A stretch of 64,000 nt of DNA from Sodalinema lacuna_A (GTDB taxonomy: Bacteria > Cyanobacteriota > Cyanobacteriia > Cyanobacteriales > Geitlerinemataceae). Of this stretch, positions 25,031 through 33,905 are shown one piece after another. The notes below the pieces were generated by a model. The model saw only the letters and a list, made by a program, of their open reading frames with translations. It was not told the origin of the DNA and searched no databases. The stretch is from NCBI GenBank assembly GCA_900149785.2, contig FSSI02000014.1, positions 1 to 64,000 on the forward strand. Reading direction: 5' to 3'. The position numbers were made by a program, and so were the translations under genes. Numbering within the stretch: position 1 is the first letter of the stretch; each line of letters opens with the position of its first letter.

Positions 25031-26170
25031 GTGGATACCAAAGTATCGAGATCAGATCGTTCAAGATTAGACAGAGACACCCTCAGTGGAACTCAACTGT
25101 CTTGGGGGTTAACCTTACTACTGGCCCTGGGGGCGATCGCCATTGATACCTCTCAGGGCCATTGGGCCGCCCTCGGAGACTCGCTCACACTCCCCTGGCT
25201 GCTGACGGCGTTGGCCTCAGCTCAACTGGGCCGTTGGGGAGTCCCTCAGTTACGACAACTCAAGCTCAAACAGAGTATCCGCCAAGAAGGACCCCAGGCT
25301 CATCTGAAAAAGGCAGGAACGCCCACGATGGGAGGCATCCTTTTTGTGCCTCTAGCCTTGGCGATCGCCCTGATTTGGGGTCATTTGAACCCCAACCTCG
25401 ATCGAGGGGCGCTCACGGCGCTCTGGGCGGTGTCTGGGCTAACGTTTGCCTATGGGTTCATTGGCTGGCTCGATGATTGGCAGGTGATTCGCCGTCGCTC
25501 CAATGACGGCATTTCCCCCCGCAGCAAGCTATCGTTGCAAATTGGTATCGCCTTTCTCTTTTGCGCCTGGGCCAAACTCAACCCCGATTTTGCCACTCAA
25601 ACAACCATTGAGTTTCCCGGCGGCTGGCTTCTCCCCCTGGGAACCTTCTTTTGGATTGTGGCGGGCTTCGTGCTGACGGCCGAAAGCAATGCGACGAACC
25701 TCACTGATGGCCTCGATGGCTTAATGGCCGGAACCGGGGCGATCGCCTTCTTGGCTCTGGCGGCAATGGTGACTCCCACCTACCCCAGTTTAGGGCTATT
25801 CTCAGCCTGCTTTAGTGGTGCCTGTATCGGCTTTTTAGCCCATAATCGCAATCCAGCGCGGGTTTTCATGGGAGATACCGGCTCCCTGGCGTTAGGCGGC
25901 GCGTTGGCAAGTGTGGGGATTCTCGCCAATGTGCTATTTGGCTTATTTATTCTCAGTGGGCTATTCTTTGCTGAAACCCTCTCGGTAATTCTCCAGGTGA
26001 GCTATTACAAGGCGACGAAGAATCCGGAAGGAGTCGGGAAACGTCTGTTTAAGATGACACCCCTGCATCATCATTTTGAGTTATCAGGATGGTCGGAGTT
26101 ACAAGTCGTCTCCCGCTTTTATGGGGTGAGTTTAGGGTTAGCACTCTTGGCATTACTCATTAGCACTTAA
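25031..26170 (+). CDS. mraY: Phospho-N-acetylmuramoyl-pentapeptide-transferase MraY
   Basis: This is a 379-residue integral membrane enzyme with about ten TM helices. It moves phospho-MurNAc-pentapeptide from UDP to undecaprenyl phosphate, making lipid I. The motifs LKKAGTPTMGGILFVPLAL, GFIGWLDDWQVI, TAESNATNLTDGLDGL (catalytic Asp-rich loop) and FMGDTGSLALGGALA are intact, as is the cytoplasmic MTPLHHHFEL signature. The start is GTG 25031 with no strong ribosome binding site. The N-terminal about 20 residues are polar and longer than in E. coli MraY, as is common in cyanobacteria. Lipid I is the substrate of MurG (9272). Confidence 0.96.
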   Translation: MDTKVSRSDRSRLDRDTLSGTQLSWGLTLLLALGAIAIDTSQGHWAALGDSLTLPWLLTALASAQLGRWGVPQLRQLKLKQSIRQEGPQAHLKKAGTPTMGGILFVPLALAIALIWGHLNPNLDRGALTALWAVSGLTFAYGFIGWLDDWQVIRRRSNDGISPRSKLSLQIGIAFLFCAWAKLNPDFATQTTIEFPGGWLLPLGTFFWIVAGFVLTAESNATNLTDGLDGLMAGTGAIAFLALAAMVTPTYPSLGLFSACFSGACIGFLAHNRNPARVFMGDTGSLALGGALASVGILANVLFGLFILSGLFFAETLSVILQVSYYKATKNPEGVGKRLFKMTPLHHHFELSGWSELQVVSRFYGVSLGLALLALLIST

Positions 26171-26193
26171 TGATATCTTGATAGCCCACGTGG

Positions 26194-26364
26194 GTTATGC
26201 CGAAAGAGCGCGACCACAAAGGTAAAGCTACACCCCGACCCCATTGCCAGCTTACCTTCTTCCCCCCTCTTACCATCCCCTCTTGGGAGGGGTTAGGGGT
26301 GGGTTATGCCTCTTGCCTCTTGCCTTCTTCCCCCCTCTTGCCTTCTTCCCCCCTGTTCCCTTTT
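26194..26364 (+). repeat. Dispersed repeat cluster between mraY and DUF3038
   Basis: A degenerate GAGCGCGACCACAAAGGTAA block leads into one copy of the palindromic unit (CCCCTCTTGGGAGGGG, then TTAGGGGTGGGTTATGCC and CTCTTGCC runs). The cluster recurs in inverted orientation at about 28385-28521, so the DUF3038-DUF4335 pair is flanked by inverted copies. An open frame through it from 26197 is a translation of the repeat, not protein. Confidence 0.82.
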
Positions 26365-26916
26365 GTGTCAACCCCCCATCCTCTAACTCATTTAGATTTG
26401 ACCTTACTGGCGTTGCAAGCGTTACTCAACGTATCGGATGAGGGAGTTTGGGCGGCGGCGGTAGAATTGGGACTGGAGAAGGATTTAGGCGATCGCCTCA
26501 GCTTAGAGCAGCTACGTCAGGGGAAATCTCCCGTCTCTCCCTCTCACCAGCAACTGGCCCTGCAAGCCTTGTGTCAACTGATTTGTGCTTTGGCTCGGGA
26601 GCATCAGGAGACGATTCGTCGTGCGGTGGCCCTGTTGGAGCAATATACTCAGTTAGAACGTCCTGCCCGAGAAGCGGTGTTTCTGGGAGAGTATTTGCAA
26701 CGGTTTACTCAGGGCTATCTGCTGCGATCGCTCGGCACTCTGAAATTAGCCTTGGTGGAATCCCTGGCACTTAAGTTATTGGTGGATCTGTTGTTCTACA
26801 GTAGTGCTGATGGCGATCGCCATTTGGCGTGGGGACTCAATTTGAAGCCATCGTCGGGGCCAGCTTCATCCACGGGGACGGGGCGCTCTTCTCAATCATT
26901 CGATACTTGGAGGTAA
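26365..26916 (+). CDS. DUF3038 family cyanobacterial protein
   Basis: This protein of about 183 residues is all-helical and soluble. The region LTLLALQALLNVSDEGVWAAAVELG opens the conserved domain and LERPAREAVFLGEYLQRF closes it; this pattern, and the DUF4335 gene right behind, fit DUF3038. The function is unknown. I chose GTG 26365, because the 56 codons upstream in the same frame are only repeat sequence. No ATG is available before the domain. The DUF4335 start is three bases after its stop, so the two are surely co-translated. Confidence 0.68.
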   Translation: MSTPHPLTHLDLTLLALQALLNVSDEGVWAAAVELGLEKDLGDRLSLEQLRQGKSPVSPSHQQLALQALCQLICALAREHQETIRRAVALLEQYTQLERPAREAVFLGEYLQRFTQGYLLRSLGTLKLALVESLALKLLVDLLFYSSADGDRHLAWGLNLKPSSGPASSTGTGRSSQSFDTWR

Positions 26917-26919
26917 GCT

Positions 26920-28317
26920 ATGACAAGGGGTCACGGGTCCAGAACCATTTGGTCAACAACGCTACGACGCTCCTATACGCCGCCAACCTGTCAATTGAGT
27001 ATTGTCGCTCGGCGATCGCTCTTCTCCTCCCCCAGCCGACCCCGCTTATCCCAGCTACGCTTTGAGTTGGTGTTGGATGACCCTCGTCTACGAGATGAAG
27101 ATCAGAAAGTGGTGCGCGGGGATCAGGCTCAACTGTTTCATCTAAGTGAGTCGGTACGCGGCTATGTGCGGGACGTTTTAAGTCAATCCTCGCAACAGCT
27201 TATGGCGTTATCCCAGCCTCTGACGTCCGTTTATCGGGGGTCTGAGAGAAACGTCACTCCGAGAGAAGTGAGCCTTGCTAGGGGTGGAGGAACGACCATC
27301 GCCGCTCGGCCGCAAACTCGTGCTGCGACCTATCTTGAATCTCAGGGATTGGTTGGCCATCGGTTGGTGCTGGGAACGCTGGCGACGGCTGACAGTGGCC
27401 CCGTTATTGAGTTGGGAACTCTGCAACTGTTTGATGTCCTCTCGGCGTTAGAGGGGTTTTTGGCCGATTGGCAGACTTGGCAAACTCCCACTCGGGGGAG
27501 CGATCGCCTTCCGGTTTGGCTCAGTCCCCTGGTGGGGGTGGTGGTCACTGGGGGTTTGGTGACGGCTTTATCTCCTTTGGCTCAGAATCCCTCGGTTGAG
27601 GATGCCTCCACGGCTCCAGAAGACCCCTCAATCGGGTTGTTGTCTTCAGCAAGGATGATGGTGACTCAGAGCAGTCACGGCCTGGTTAGCCCTGATCATG
27701 TAGCGCCTCCGGAGGTGATATCGCCACCGCCTCCCCCAGCGGCGATCGCCTCGTTACCGCCTCTGAGTTCTGCGATCGAAGCCCCGCCAACCCGTGTCAC
27801 CCCCCTAGAGCGGCAACCTACGCCACAAATATCAATCTCTCCGCCTCCAGTCTCCCCTCGTGAGTCGACTGCGGCCGAGCGCTTCACCCCCAATTCATCG
27901 ACCCCTCCCCCTCTGTTGTTTGAACAGCCTTTATCGGGTCCGGAGGCGGCCCCGCCAATCGATCGCTCTCAATTCCCTCAACCAGAACCCTTTACGCCTC
28001 TGACGCGTCCGGTTCCTGTGGGAGAGGATCAAGAAACGGCGTTTGATTTTGTGCCTCAGGTGACGGAGTTACGCCGCTATTTTCAACAACGCTGGTTGCC
28101 CCCGGAGGGCCTCAGTCAAAGCCTCGAATATACGTTAGTCCTGGATGAGTCGGGAACTCTGGCACAGGTGCTTCCTTTGGGACGCTCGGCGGTCCAGTTT
28201 CAGGAGTATAGTCAAATTCCTGAGCTGGGAGAACCCCTAGCGTCGCCTCATGAGCAACCCCTCCGTTTACGTCTGGTTCTCGGTGAACAGGGAGAGGTGA
28301 ATGTGTTTGTGCAGTAG
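26920..28317 (+). CDS. DUF4335 family membrane-anchored protein
   Basis: This is a 465-residue protein. The N-terminal domain (about 15-190) has the LRRSYTPPTCQLSIVARR start and LRFELVLDDPRLRDEDQKVV typical of DUF4335. A hydrophobic segment at about 205-225 (WLSPLVGVVVTGGLVTAL) is a likely membrane anchor. A long Pro/Ser-rich linker follows (about 240-360), and then a C-terminal domain (about 365-465) with YTLVLDESGTLAQVLPLG. The protein thus spans from cytoplasm to periplasm or lumen. Function is unknown. GGAGG eight bases before ATG 26920 is a strong ribosome binding site located inside the DUF3038 gene end. Confidence 0.75.
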   Translation: MTRGHGSRTIWSTTLRRSYTPPTCQLSIVARRSLFSSPSRPRLSQLRFELVLDDPRLRDEDQKVVRGDQAQLFHLSESVRGYVRDVLSQSSQQLMALSQPLTSVYRGSERNVTPREVSLARGGGTTIAARPQTRAATYLESQGLVGHRLVLGTLATADSGPVIELGTLQLFDVLSALEGFLADWQTWQTPTRGSDRLPVWLSPLVGVVVTGGLVTALSPLAQNPSVEDASTAPEDPSIGLLSSARMMVTQSSHGLVSPDHVAPPEVISPPPPPAAIASLPPLSSAIEAPPTRVTPLERQPTPQISISPPPVSPRESTAAERFTPNSSTPPPLLFEQPLSGPEAAPPIDRSQFPQPEPFTPLTRPVPVGEDQETAFDFVPQVTELRRYFQQRWLPPEGLSQSLEYTLVLDESGTLAQVLPLGRSAVQFQEYSQIPELGEPLASPHEQPLRLRLVLGEQGEVNVFVQ

Positions 28318-28521
28318 AAGGGAACAGGGAACAGGGAACAGGGAACAGGGAACAGGGAACGGGGAACAGGGGAAGAGAAGGCAGAGAAGGCAAGAGGCAT
28401 AACCCACCCCTAACCCCTCCCAAGAGGGGATGGCAAGAGGCAAGAGGCAAGGGGCAAGAGAAGGGAACAGAGAATAGGCAATGGGTTGGGGTGTACCTTT
28501 AGGGTTGCGCTCTTGGGGCAA
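28318..28521 (-). repeat. Heptamer array plus inverted palindromic repeat cluster
   Basis: About seven (GGGAACA) heptamers at 28318-28372 abut the DUF4335 stop codon. They are followed, in minus orientation, by the palindromic unit (about 28385-28450) and the CAAGAGCGCAACCC-type block (about 28495-28521). It mirrors the cluster at 26194-26345. Confidence 0.85.
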
Positions 28522-28529
28522 TTGGCAAA

Positions 28530-28563
28530 AATCCCGACGTTCTGCATCGAGAACATCGGGATT
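28530..28563. terminator. Strong hairpin terminator
   Basis: AATCCCGACGTTCT pairs with AGAACATCGGGATT (one C-A mismatch) around the loop GCATCG. It is preceded by AAAA and followed by TTTTAAA-like sequence, so it may terminate in both directions between the DUF4335 gene and the convergent DUF1400 genes. Confidence 0.75.
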
Positions 28564-28716
28564 TTAAACTGTTTAGATATCCAGTCAATACAGTCAGAAC
28601 AGATAGGACATTGACAAATGTTAAAACTCTTGCTAAAACTAGCGTTTTATGCTAGTGAATTGTCCACGATCAACTGTCCATGATTGGGAGCAGTCCTCGT
28701 GAACACTCTCTTGAGA

Positions 28717-29373
28717 TTAGTCCCGTTGGACTGGTTCACAGACAAAACTATCAATCAAGTCTTGTGCGACGGCGATCGGACCAGCGAGGCGATCGCCAAG
28801 GTCGTTAATCACATTAACCACATCGCGAGCATTTCCCTCCAAGGTCAGACCGTCAATATACAAGTCTGGGGTGGGATAGTTTTGCAGGAACTGCAACAGA
28901 GAAATCCGGCCATCATCACTGACCGAGTTGATAAATGCAGCTCGTAAGGACTGAATTTCTGCGACCTTGGCGCGGTTGTGAAACACCTGTCCCATTTGGA
29001 ACAAAACATACTCTCCGGGGAGAGTGTAGGTCACATCGTCAATGAATCGTAAACTGACGCCAACCTCTTGAGTCAAGATTGACTGTAACTCTTCTCCCGT
29101 CAGATCGGCTTGATTGGCAACAAACCGCAACACCGAAGCATCGCGGGGAATGACTCCCGTGGCGGCCACTTCTTCTAATTGTGAGATCGGGATATTACGA
29201 TCAGCCGGTCCATAGGTAACCACTAGACGTTGAGCGGCATGAACCGGCTCCATCCCCAGTGTCGATACGATCAGTCCCGCTCCTAGGCCACAAAGGGTTG
29301 CCCAATATCGCCGAGGTGCAGATGGCTTGGGGGCGCAAGCACGCTTCTGGCCGAGACCATTTTGATTTAACAT
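28717..29373 (-). CDS. Secreted stand-alone DUF1400 domain protein (copy 1)
   Basis: This is a 218-residue protein. A signal peptide (Arg-rich start, core GLGAGLIVSTLGM, cleavage near VHAAQ at about residue 48) is followed by one domain (about 49-210) of the DUF1400 type: RLVVTYGPADRNIPISQLEE, then the helical region and ISLLQFLQNYPTPDLYIDG. DUF1400 normally precedes an alpha/beta hydrolase domain in cyanobacterial secreted hydrolases; here the hydrolase part is absent. The tail has a single Cys in FVCEP, shared with copy 2. Copy 2 lies 15 bases upstream in the same direction, so the pair is an operon made by duplication. Confidence 0.78.
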   Translation of the reverse strand: MLNQNGLGQKRACAPKPSAPRRYWATLCGLGAGLIVSTLGMEPVHAAQRLVVTYGPADRNIPISQLEEVAATGVIPRDASVLRFVANQADLTGEELQSILTQEVGVSLRFIDDVTYTLPGEYVLFQMGQVFHNRAKVAEIQSLRAAFINSVSDDGRISLLQFLQNYPTPDLYIDGLTLEGNARDVVNVINDLGDRLAGPIAVAQDLIDSFVCEPVQRD

Positions 29374-29388
29374 AACAACCTCTGGGGT

Positions 29389-30162
29389 TTAGTGGACAGG
29401 AGTTTGAGCAAATTGCGAGTCAGAGGGTTCTAAGACTAAGCCAGACTCAGAGACATTCACTTGTAGACCTGTCTGCATCTCCAAGGTTGAGGCGCTTTCG
29501 CGGTTGGCAGGCCCCTGGCTTTGATCGCGAGGTTCGCAGACAAAGTCTTGCAACAAGTCGCGAATCACGTTCAAGGCCGGCTCAATTTGGTTGACGAAGA
29601 GATCGACGTCGCGGACGACGCCTTCGAGTCCAGTGGCATCCACTCGTACAATGTCGTCGGGATAGGCTTCGAGGAGCGTCAGGAAGGAGACAAACTCGTT
29701 GGTTTCGTAGACGTTAATCAGTGCGCTACGCAAGGAGTCGATATCGTCGGTGTCGTCAGCGTTGCTGATGACACGGTTGAGTTGCAGAACGACAAACTCA
29801 CCGGTGCTGCTGTTGAGGAAGTTGGCAATGTCTTGACGCAGCCGAGAACTCAAGCGCACTTCTTCGGTGAGAGCGTCTTGTAAGACATTCAGCACATCCT
29901 CGGCCGCCTCTTGCAAAATATCTTCTTGGTCCATCAAGAGTTGTTCGAGTTCGGGCAGGTCTCCCGTACGTCCGAAGTTGATGATATCGTCGAGGGTGAC
30001 GGTGACTTCGTCTTGGTTGTAGCGGATGATAATGGTTTCGAGGGCTTCAGCGGGAGCGCTCCAGAGGAGGAGTGCGGCTCCGGCACCGGCAGCTAGAGTG
30101 CCACCGAGCGATCGCGAGACAATGTTTGTCATGGTTTGAAATGGGGTGCGGATGGGTTTCAT
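29389..30162 (-). CDS. Secreted stand-alone DUF1400 domain protein (copy 2)
   Basis: This is a 257-residue paralogue of the next gene downstream. The signal peptide is clear (LGGTLAAGAGAALLLWSAPAEA, cut near residue 41). The DUF1400 domain starts LETIIIRYNQDEVTVTLDDI and ends FLTLLEAYPDDIVRVDA; the tail again has DFVCEP. A C-terminal extension of about 50 residues is polar (DQSQGPANRESASTLEMQ). No hydrolase catalytic domain follows. The function is unknown; binding of lipid or cell-wall material at the surface is only a guess. The start is ATG 30162, the first gene of the two-gene operon. Confidence 0.76.
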   Translation of the reverse strand: MKPIRTPFQTMTNIVSRSLGGTLAAGAGAALLLWSAPAEALETIIIRYNQDEVTVTLDDIINFGRTGDLPELEQLLMDQEDILQEAAEDVLNVLQDALTEEVRLSSRLRQDIANFLNSSTGEFVVLQLNRVISNADDTDDIDSLRSALINVYETNEFVSFLTLLEAYPDDIVRVDATGLEGVVRDVDLFVNQIEPALNVIRDLLQDFVCEPRDQSQGPANRESASTLEMQTGLQVNVSESGLVLEPSDSQFAQTPVH

Positions 30163-31115
30163 GATGCTACCGTGTTTGAAAAGTCAGTTCTCAATTGGGC
30201 TTGTTACCGCAGCGTGTCGGTTTGAGTCTATATCTGGCTCTCTCAAAAGTCAATCAGGTTGCCACAAGATGTTAGAAATTAGGGCGATTCTTCTCCCTTA
30301 AGGCTGTGACACTTGTGCAACTGCCTTCTGTCAATGGCTAAAATCAATGGCTAAAATCAGGATTATTTGGGAAATTTGGGAACTTTTAAGTCATGGTGAT
30401 CGTCTAAGCGGCTCCTTGTCGTCTCCCGTCGGGGGAGCTTGGCGGGGAGAATGAGACGGACTGAGGTGGCGATCGCACTTGACTGGCCTCATCTCATTGT
30501 ATCCCATGAGTTATTGATATTAGACGTTTGCAATTGGACAATCGAGAACGACTGACGTGAGGTCTGGACTAACCACGTTAACCCGATAGCGTCCTACCTT
30601 GTCTGTCTGAATTGGGGCGATCGTCATTCTCAGGGCTAGAGTTCTAGATCTCCTTAAATTAAGAAATTAAGCCTAGGATTGTCTCCATTTTAAGTCGCTT
30701 CATTTAACATAAAATCTAGTAGAATACAAGTGAACTACGAGCAAAACATCGGGTAACCTTATCGCGGCGATCGCCTCAAATACAGGCCAATCAAAATCTG
30801 CAAGCCAACGCTTCACCCCCCAACAAAATTCCTCAAAAAAATCCTAAAACGATTTCCCAAAACTTCCCGCCCATCCCGACATCATTCCGCCATTTATTCC
30901 GCCATTTATTCCGCCAGGTTTCCCTAGCCTTACCCCACCCTAAACCCCGCTTAACCCAGCATCCCAAGGCAACCCGGCCAGTCATCCCACCCAAAATCTC
31001 AGGAAATTTAGACACCTTTGACCATCCGTCATTCCATTTTTCCAGACGTTTGCGATATAACAAGTACGGGAGATATATTCCCATTCGCTGCACGTCTCAT
31101 CCAAGACTTAAGATT
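30163..31115. other. Long intergenic region between DUF1400 pair and cydAB
   Basis: About 950 bases hold no convincing gene. I see a GC-rich hairpin-like stretch (CTCCCGTCGGGGGAG at about 30425-30439), three tandem TTATTCCGCCA/CATTCCGCC units at about 30884-30920, and a C-rich, G-poor segment at about 30780-31000. The promoters of the divergent DUF1400 operon and cydAB must lie here. The minus-strand frame at 30833-31093 is low-complexity Trp/Lys/Arg sequence and is rejected as a gene. Confidence 0.5.
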
Positions 31116-32549
31116 ATGGAGTTTCTCCAAGACACCTTAGTGTTATCGCGGCTACAATTTGCCTTAACCGCGATTTTTCATATGCTTTGGCCCATCCTGA
31201 CCACAGGAATGGCCATTTACCTGGTTATCGTCGAAGGACTCTGGTTACGAACCCGTAACCCCGACTATTACCACCATGCTCGGTTTTGGGCTAAACTCTA
31301 CGTCCTCAACTTCGGCATTGGCGTCGCCAGTGGCGTTCCCATGGAATTTCAATTTGGAACCAACTGGGGTCCCTTTTCCGAAGCCGTCGGCGACTTCTTC
31401 GGTAGTATTCTCGGCTTTGAAGCCTCCATGGCCTTCATGCTAGAAGCCGGATTCCTAGGAATCATGCTCTTTGGCTGGGAGCGAGTCCCTCCAGTCATGC
31501 ACTACCTCTCGACGATTATGGTGGCCTTTGGGGCCAACCTCTCCACCTTCTGGATTCTCACCGCCAACTCCTGGATGCAAACCCCCGCCGGTGGGGAAGT
31601 CGTCGAAGGAAAATTCGTCGTCAGCGACTACTTCCAAGCCATCTTCAATCCCTTTATGATCAATAGTGTCGCCCATACCTTTCTGGCGACCTTAGAAACC
31701 TCCCTCTTTGTCATTGGTGGCATTAGTGCCTGGTACCTGCTGCGGGGACGACATCCGCAATTCTTCAACCGTTCCCTGAAAATTGCCCTAGCCGCCACCA
31801 TCGCCGTGGCCCCCCTGCAAATTTACGTGGGTCACCTCAACGGCGAACAAGTCTACGAACGACAACCGACGAAACTCGCGGCCATGGAAGCCCAATGGGA
31901 GACCATTCCCGCCGGCCAAACCGCCCCCTGGAGCGTCTTAGCCCTACCCAATGTCGCCGCTGAACGCAATGATTGGGAACTCTCGATTCCCAACGGTTTG
32001 GGCTATATCCTGGAACTGAAGCCAACCCTCTCGAAACCCGTTCTCGGCTTAAAAGAATGGCAACCCGAAGACCGTCCCGCAATGGTGGGACTGGTGTACT
32101 ACGCCTTCCGCATCATGGTGGGAGTGGGGTTCTTTTTCGCTGGCTTGATGGGAGTGACCGTCATTCAATGGCTACGGGGAAAACTCAGCCCCGAGGAGAT
32201 TAGCAAACAACGGCTGTTGCTGTGGAGTTGGATGTTTGCCGGTCCCCTAGGCTATTTAGCCGTGGAATCGGGCTGGGTTGTCCGCTGTGTCGGTCGACAA
32301 CCCTGGGTCGTCTACGGACAGATTCGCACCGCTGACGCCGTCTCCAACGTGCCACCGGGCAACGTGGTTGGCTCTCTGACCACCTTTATTCTGGTCTATT
32401 CAGTGTTGTTTATCTCAGCTCTCTATTTTGGAAGCCGCATCATCCGAAAAGGGCCGAATCTTGACCGTCCCCTTCCCGGTGCAATTACGGATTTAGGCAC
32501 GAATCCCGCTGAACATAGTCCCGACAGTCGTCCAGCGGAGGCCAAATAG
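31116..32549 (+). CDS. cydA: Cytochrome bd quinol oxidase subunit I
   Basis: This is a 477-residue protein with nine expected TM helices. It holds hemes b558, b595 and d and reduces oxygen to water with quinol electrons, without proton pumping. Features are the N-terminal LSRLQFALTAIFHMLWPILT (His ligand), MEFQFGTNWGPFSEAVGDFFG, the Q-loop region after ALAATIAVAPLQIYVGHLNG, and GWVVRCVGRQPWVVYGQIRT near the end. The short Q loop is that of the CIO-like (cyanide-insensitive) branch. ATG 31116 is the likely start. cydB follows after nine bases. In cyanobacteria this oxidase relieves over-reduction at low oxygen or high light. Confidence 0.95.
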   Translation: MEFLQDTLVLSRLQFALTAIFHMLWPILTTGMAIYLVIVEGLWLRTRNPDYYHHARFWAKLYVLNFGIGVASGVPMEFQFGTNWGPFSEAVGDFFGSILGFEASMAFMLEAGFLGIMLFGWERVPPVMHYLSTIMVAFGANLSTFWILTANSWMQTPAGGEVVEGKFVVSDYFQAIFNPFMINSVAHTFLATLETSLFVIGGISAWYLLRGRHPQFFNRSLKIALAATIAVAPLQIYVGHLNGEQVYERQPTKLAAMEAQWETIPAGQTAPWSVLALPNVAAERNDWELSIPNGLGYILELKPTLSKPVLGLKEWQPEDRPAMVGLVYYAFRIMVGVGFFFAGLMGVTVIQWLRGKLSPEEISKQRLLLWSWMFAGPLGYLAVESGWVVRCVGRQPWVVYGQIRTADAVSNVPPGNVVGSLTTFILVYSVLFISALYFGSRIIRKGPNLDRPLPGAITDLGTNPAEHSPDSRPAEAK

Positions 32550-32558
32550 GAGCAAAGT

Positions 32559-33572
32559 ATGGAAACGTTAGATCTTTTTCTGCCGCAGGTTTGGTTTGCC
32601 ATTTTGGCTCTATTCCTGTTTCTCTATGTGATGCTCGACGGGTTTGATTTGGGGGTGGGGATTCTTTCCCTCACCGCCTCGACCGAGGAACGTCGCGGCA
32701 TCTTAATGACCAGTTTGAGCAACGTTTGGGATGCCAATGAGACCTGGCTCGTATTGATGGGTGGGGCGCTGTTTGGGGCGTTTCCCCTCGCCTATGCCAC
32801 GATTCTCAGTGCGCTGTATATTCCCATTTCGACGATGGTCTTTGGCTTTATTTTCCGGGCCGTGGCCTTTGAGTTTCGGGAACACGCCAATCGTAAGATT
32901 TTTTGGAATTATGCTTTTGGCATTGGTAGTTTTTTAGCTTCATTAGGTCAAGGATTTGCCCTGGGAGGTGTGTTAGGAGGAATTGAGGTGGACGCAGCGG
33001 GCCATTTTACCGGTGGAACCTGGGATTGGCTAACTCCTCAATCGGTTCTGGTGGCGTTAACCTTGATTCAGGGCTATGTCTTGATTGGCTCAACCTATTT
33101 AGTTCTGAAAACGGAGGGGTCGTTGCAAGTCACCCACCGCAAGACGGCCAAGATTGCCGCGATTACGACCCTGGTGGGGGCGGTAGCGATTACCATTTCC
33201 ACGCCAATTTTTGTCGAGTATGCGCGACAACGGTTATTTGACCCGCCCTTTGTCTATATTTTTGCGGCCATTCCCCTGATTGGCACGTTTTTGATTTGGC
33301 GGTTATGGGCCAGTTTGTCGAAGGAGCGGGATGTGGCGCCGTTTGTGTTGACGATTCTGATTTTCTTGTTGACGTTTGTGGGCTTGGCGTTGGTGGTGTT
33401 TCCGTTTATTATTCCCACCAATATCACGATTTATCAGGCGGCAGCGAGTCAGAGTTCGTTGGTGTTCATGCTGATTTTTATTGGGGTCTTGATTCCGATT
33501 ATGTTGTTCTACAACATTTATCAGTATGTGGTGTTTCGGGGTAAGGTGACGAGCAGTTATTATGGGGAATAG
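32559..33572 (+). CDS. cydB: Cytochrome bd quinol oxidase subunit II
   Basis: This is a 337-residue polytopic protein with about eight TM helices, partner of CydA. It starts with the family signature LPQVWFAILALFLFLYVMLDGFDLGVG and continues NVWDANETWLVLMGGALFGAFP. It is shorter than E. coli CydB (379), as usual for the cyanobacterial/CIO type. The TAGGAG site lies inside the short gap after cydA. No cydX or cydDC genes follow. Confidence 0.95.
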   Translation: METLDLFLPQVWFAILALFLFLYVMLDGFDLGVGILSLTASTEERRGILMTSLSNVWDANETWLVLMGGALFGAFPLAYATILSALYIPISTMVFGFIFRAVAFEFREHANRKIFWNYAFGIGSFLASLGQGFALGGVLGGIEVDAAGHFTGGTWDWLTPQSVLVALTLIQGYVLIGSTYLVLKTEGSLQVTHRKTAKIAAITTLVGAVAITISTPIFVEYARQRLFDPPFVYIFAAIPLIGTFLIWRLWASLSKERDVAPFVLTILIFLLTFVGLALVVFPFIIPTNITIYQAAASQSSLVFMLIFIGVLIPIMLFYNIYQYVVFRGKVTSSYYGE

Positions 33573-33598
33573 GCTCTTGCCAGTCCTCTCTGGGGCTA

Positions 33599-33728
33599 GT
33601 TGCGTATTACTACGCAAGGTAGAATTATCCGAAAAAATACGCAACTGAATGACCTCCTTCATCATTGCTGAGGGTCAGACATGGTAAGCCTGTTGAGAGA
33701 CCGAGTTTCTTGAAGAAACCCGGTCTCT
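33599..33728. repeat. Inverted repeats downstream of cydB
   Basis: GTTGCGTATT (33599-33608) pairs with AATACGCAAC (33636-33645), with a nested palindrome TGCGTATTACTACGCA (33601-33616). A second near-perfect inverted repeat, AGAGACCGAGTTTCTT with AAGAAACCCGGTCTCT, lies at 33696-33728. That second type is a common dispersed cyanobacterial element. Either may end the cydAB transcript. The segment 33573-33887 holds no gene. Confidence 0.7.
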
Positions 33729-33864
33729 GGTATTCGACCCCAGTCGTCAGGGTGTCTGGGAGGGGGTCGTAGCTGAGGGTCAGATAGCTGGTGTCTGATG
33801 CCCTTCGTTGGAAAAAAATAAAAAAAGGCACGTTGCGCCGGGGGAAAAGAGGGTGAACCAAGCG

Positions 33865-33905
33865 CCAAGGGACTAAGGGGTTAAGGACTAAGAAAAGTCC
33901 ATCGC
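33865..33905 (-). other. Conserved stem-loop at the 3' end of FGE gene 1
   Basis: A block of about 45 bp around the stop codon is nearly identical to one after the second FGE gene (34800-34845). It contains GGACT-AAGAAA-AGTCC here and GGACT-AAGAAG-AGTCC there. Conservation of 3' non-coding sequence right after a hypervariable segment fits the hairpin elements known downstream of DGR variable regions, or simply recent duplication. Confidence 0.5.

Noticed and set aside
26197..26364. N-terminal extension of the DUF3038 protein
   Set aside because: It encodes only dispersed-repeat sequence; the GTG at 26365 is the better start.
30833..31093. 86-codon minus-strand frame before cydA
   Set aside because: Low-complexity Trp/Lys/Arg sequence produced by short tandem repeats; no homology recognised.
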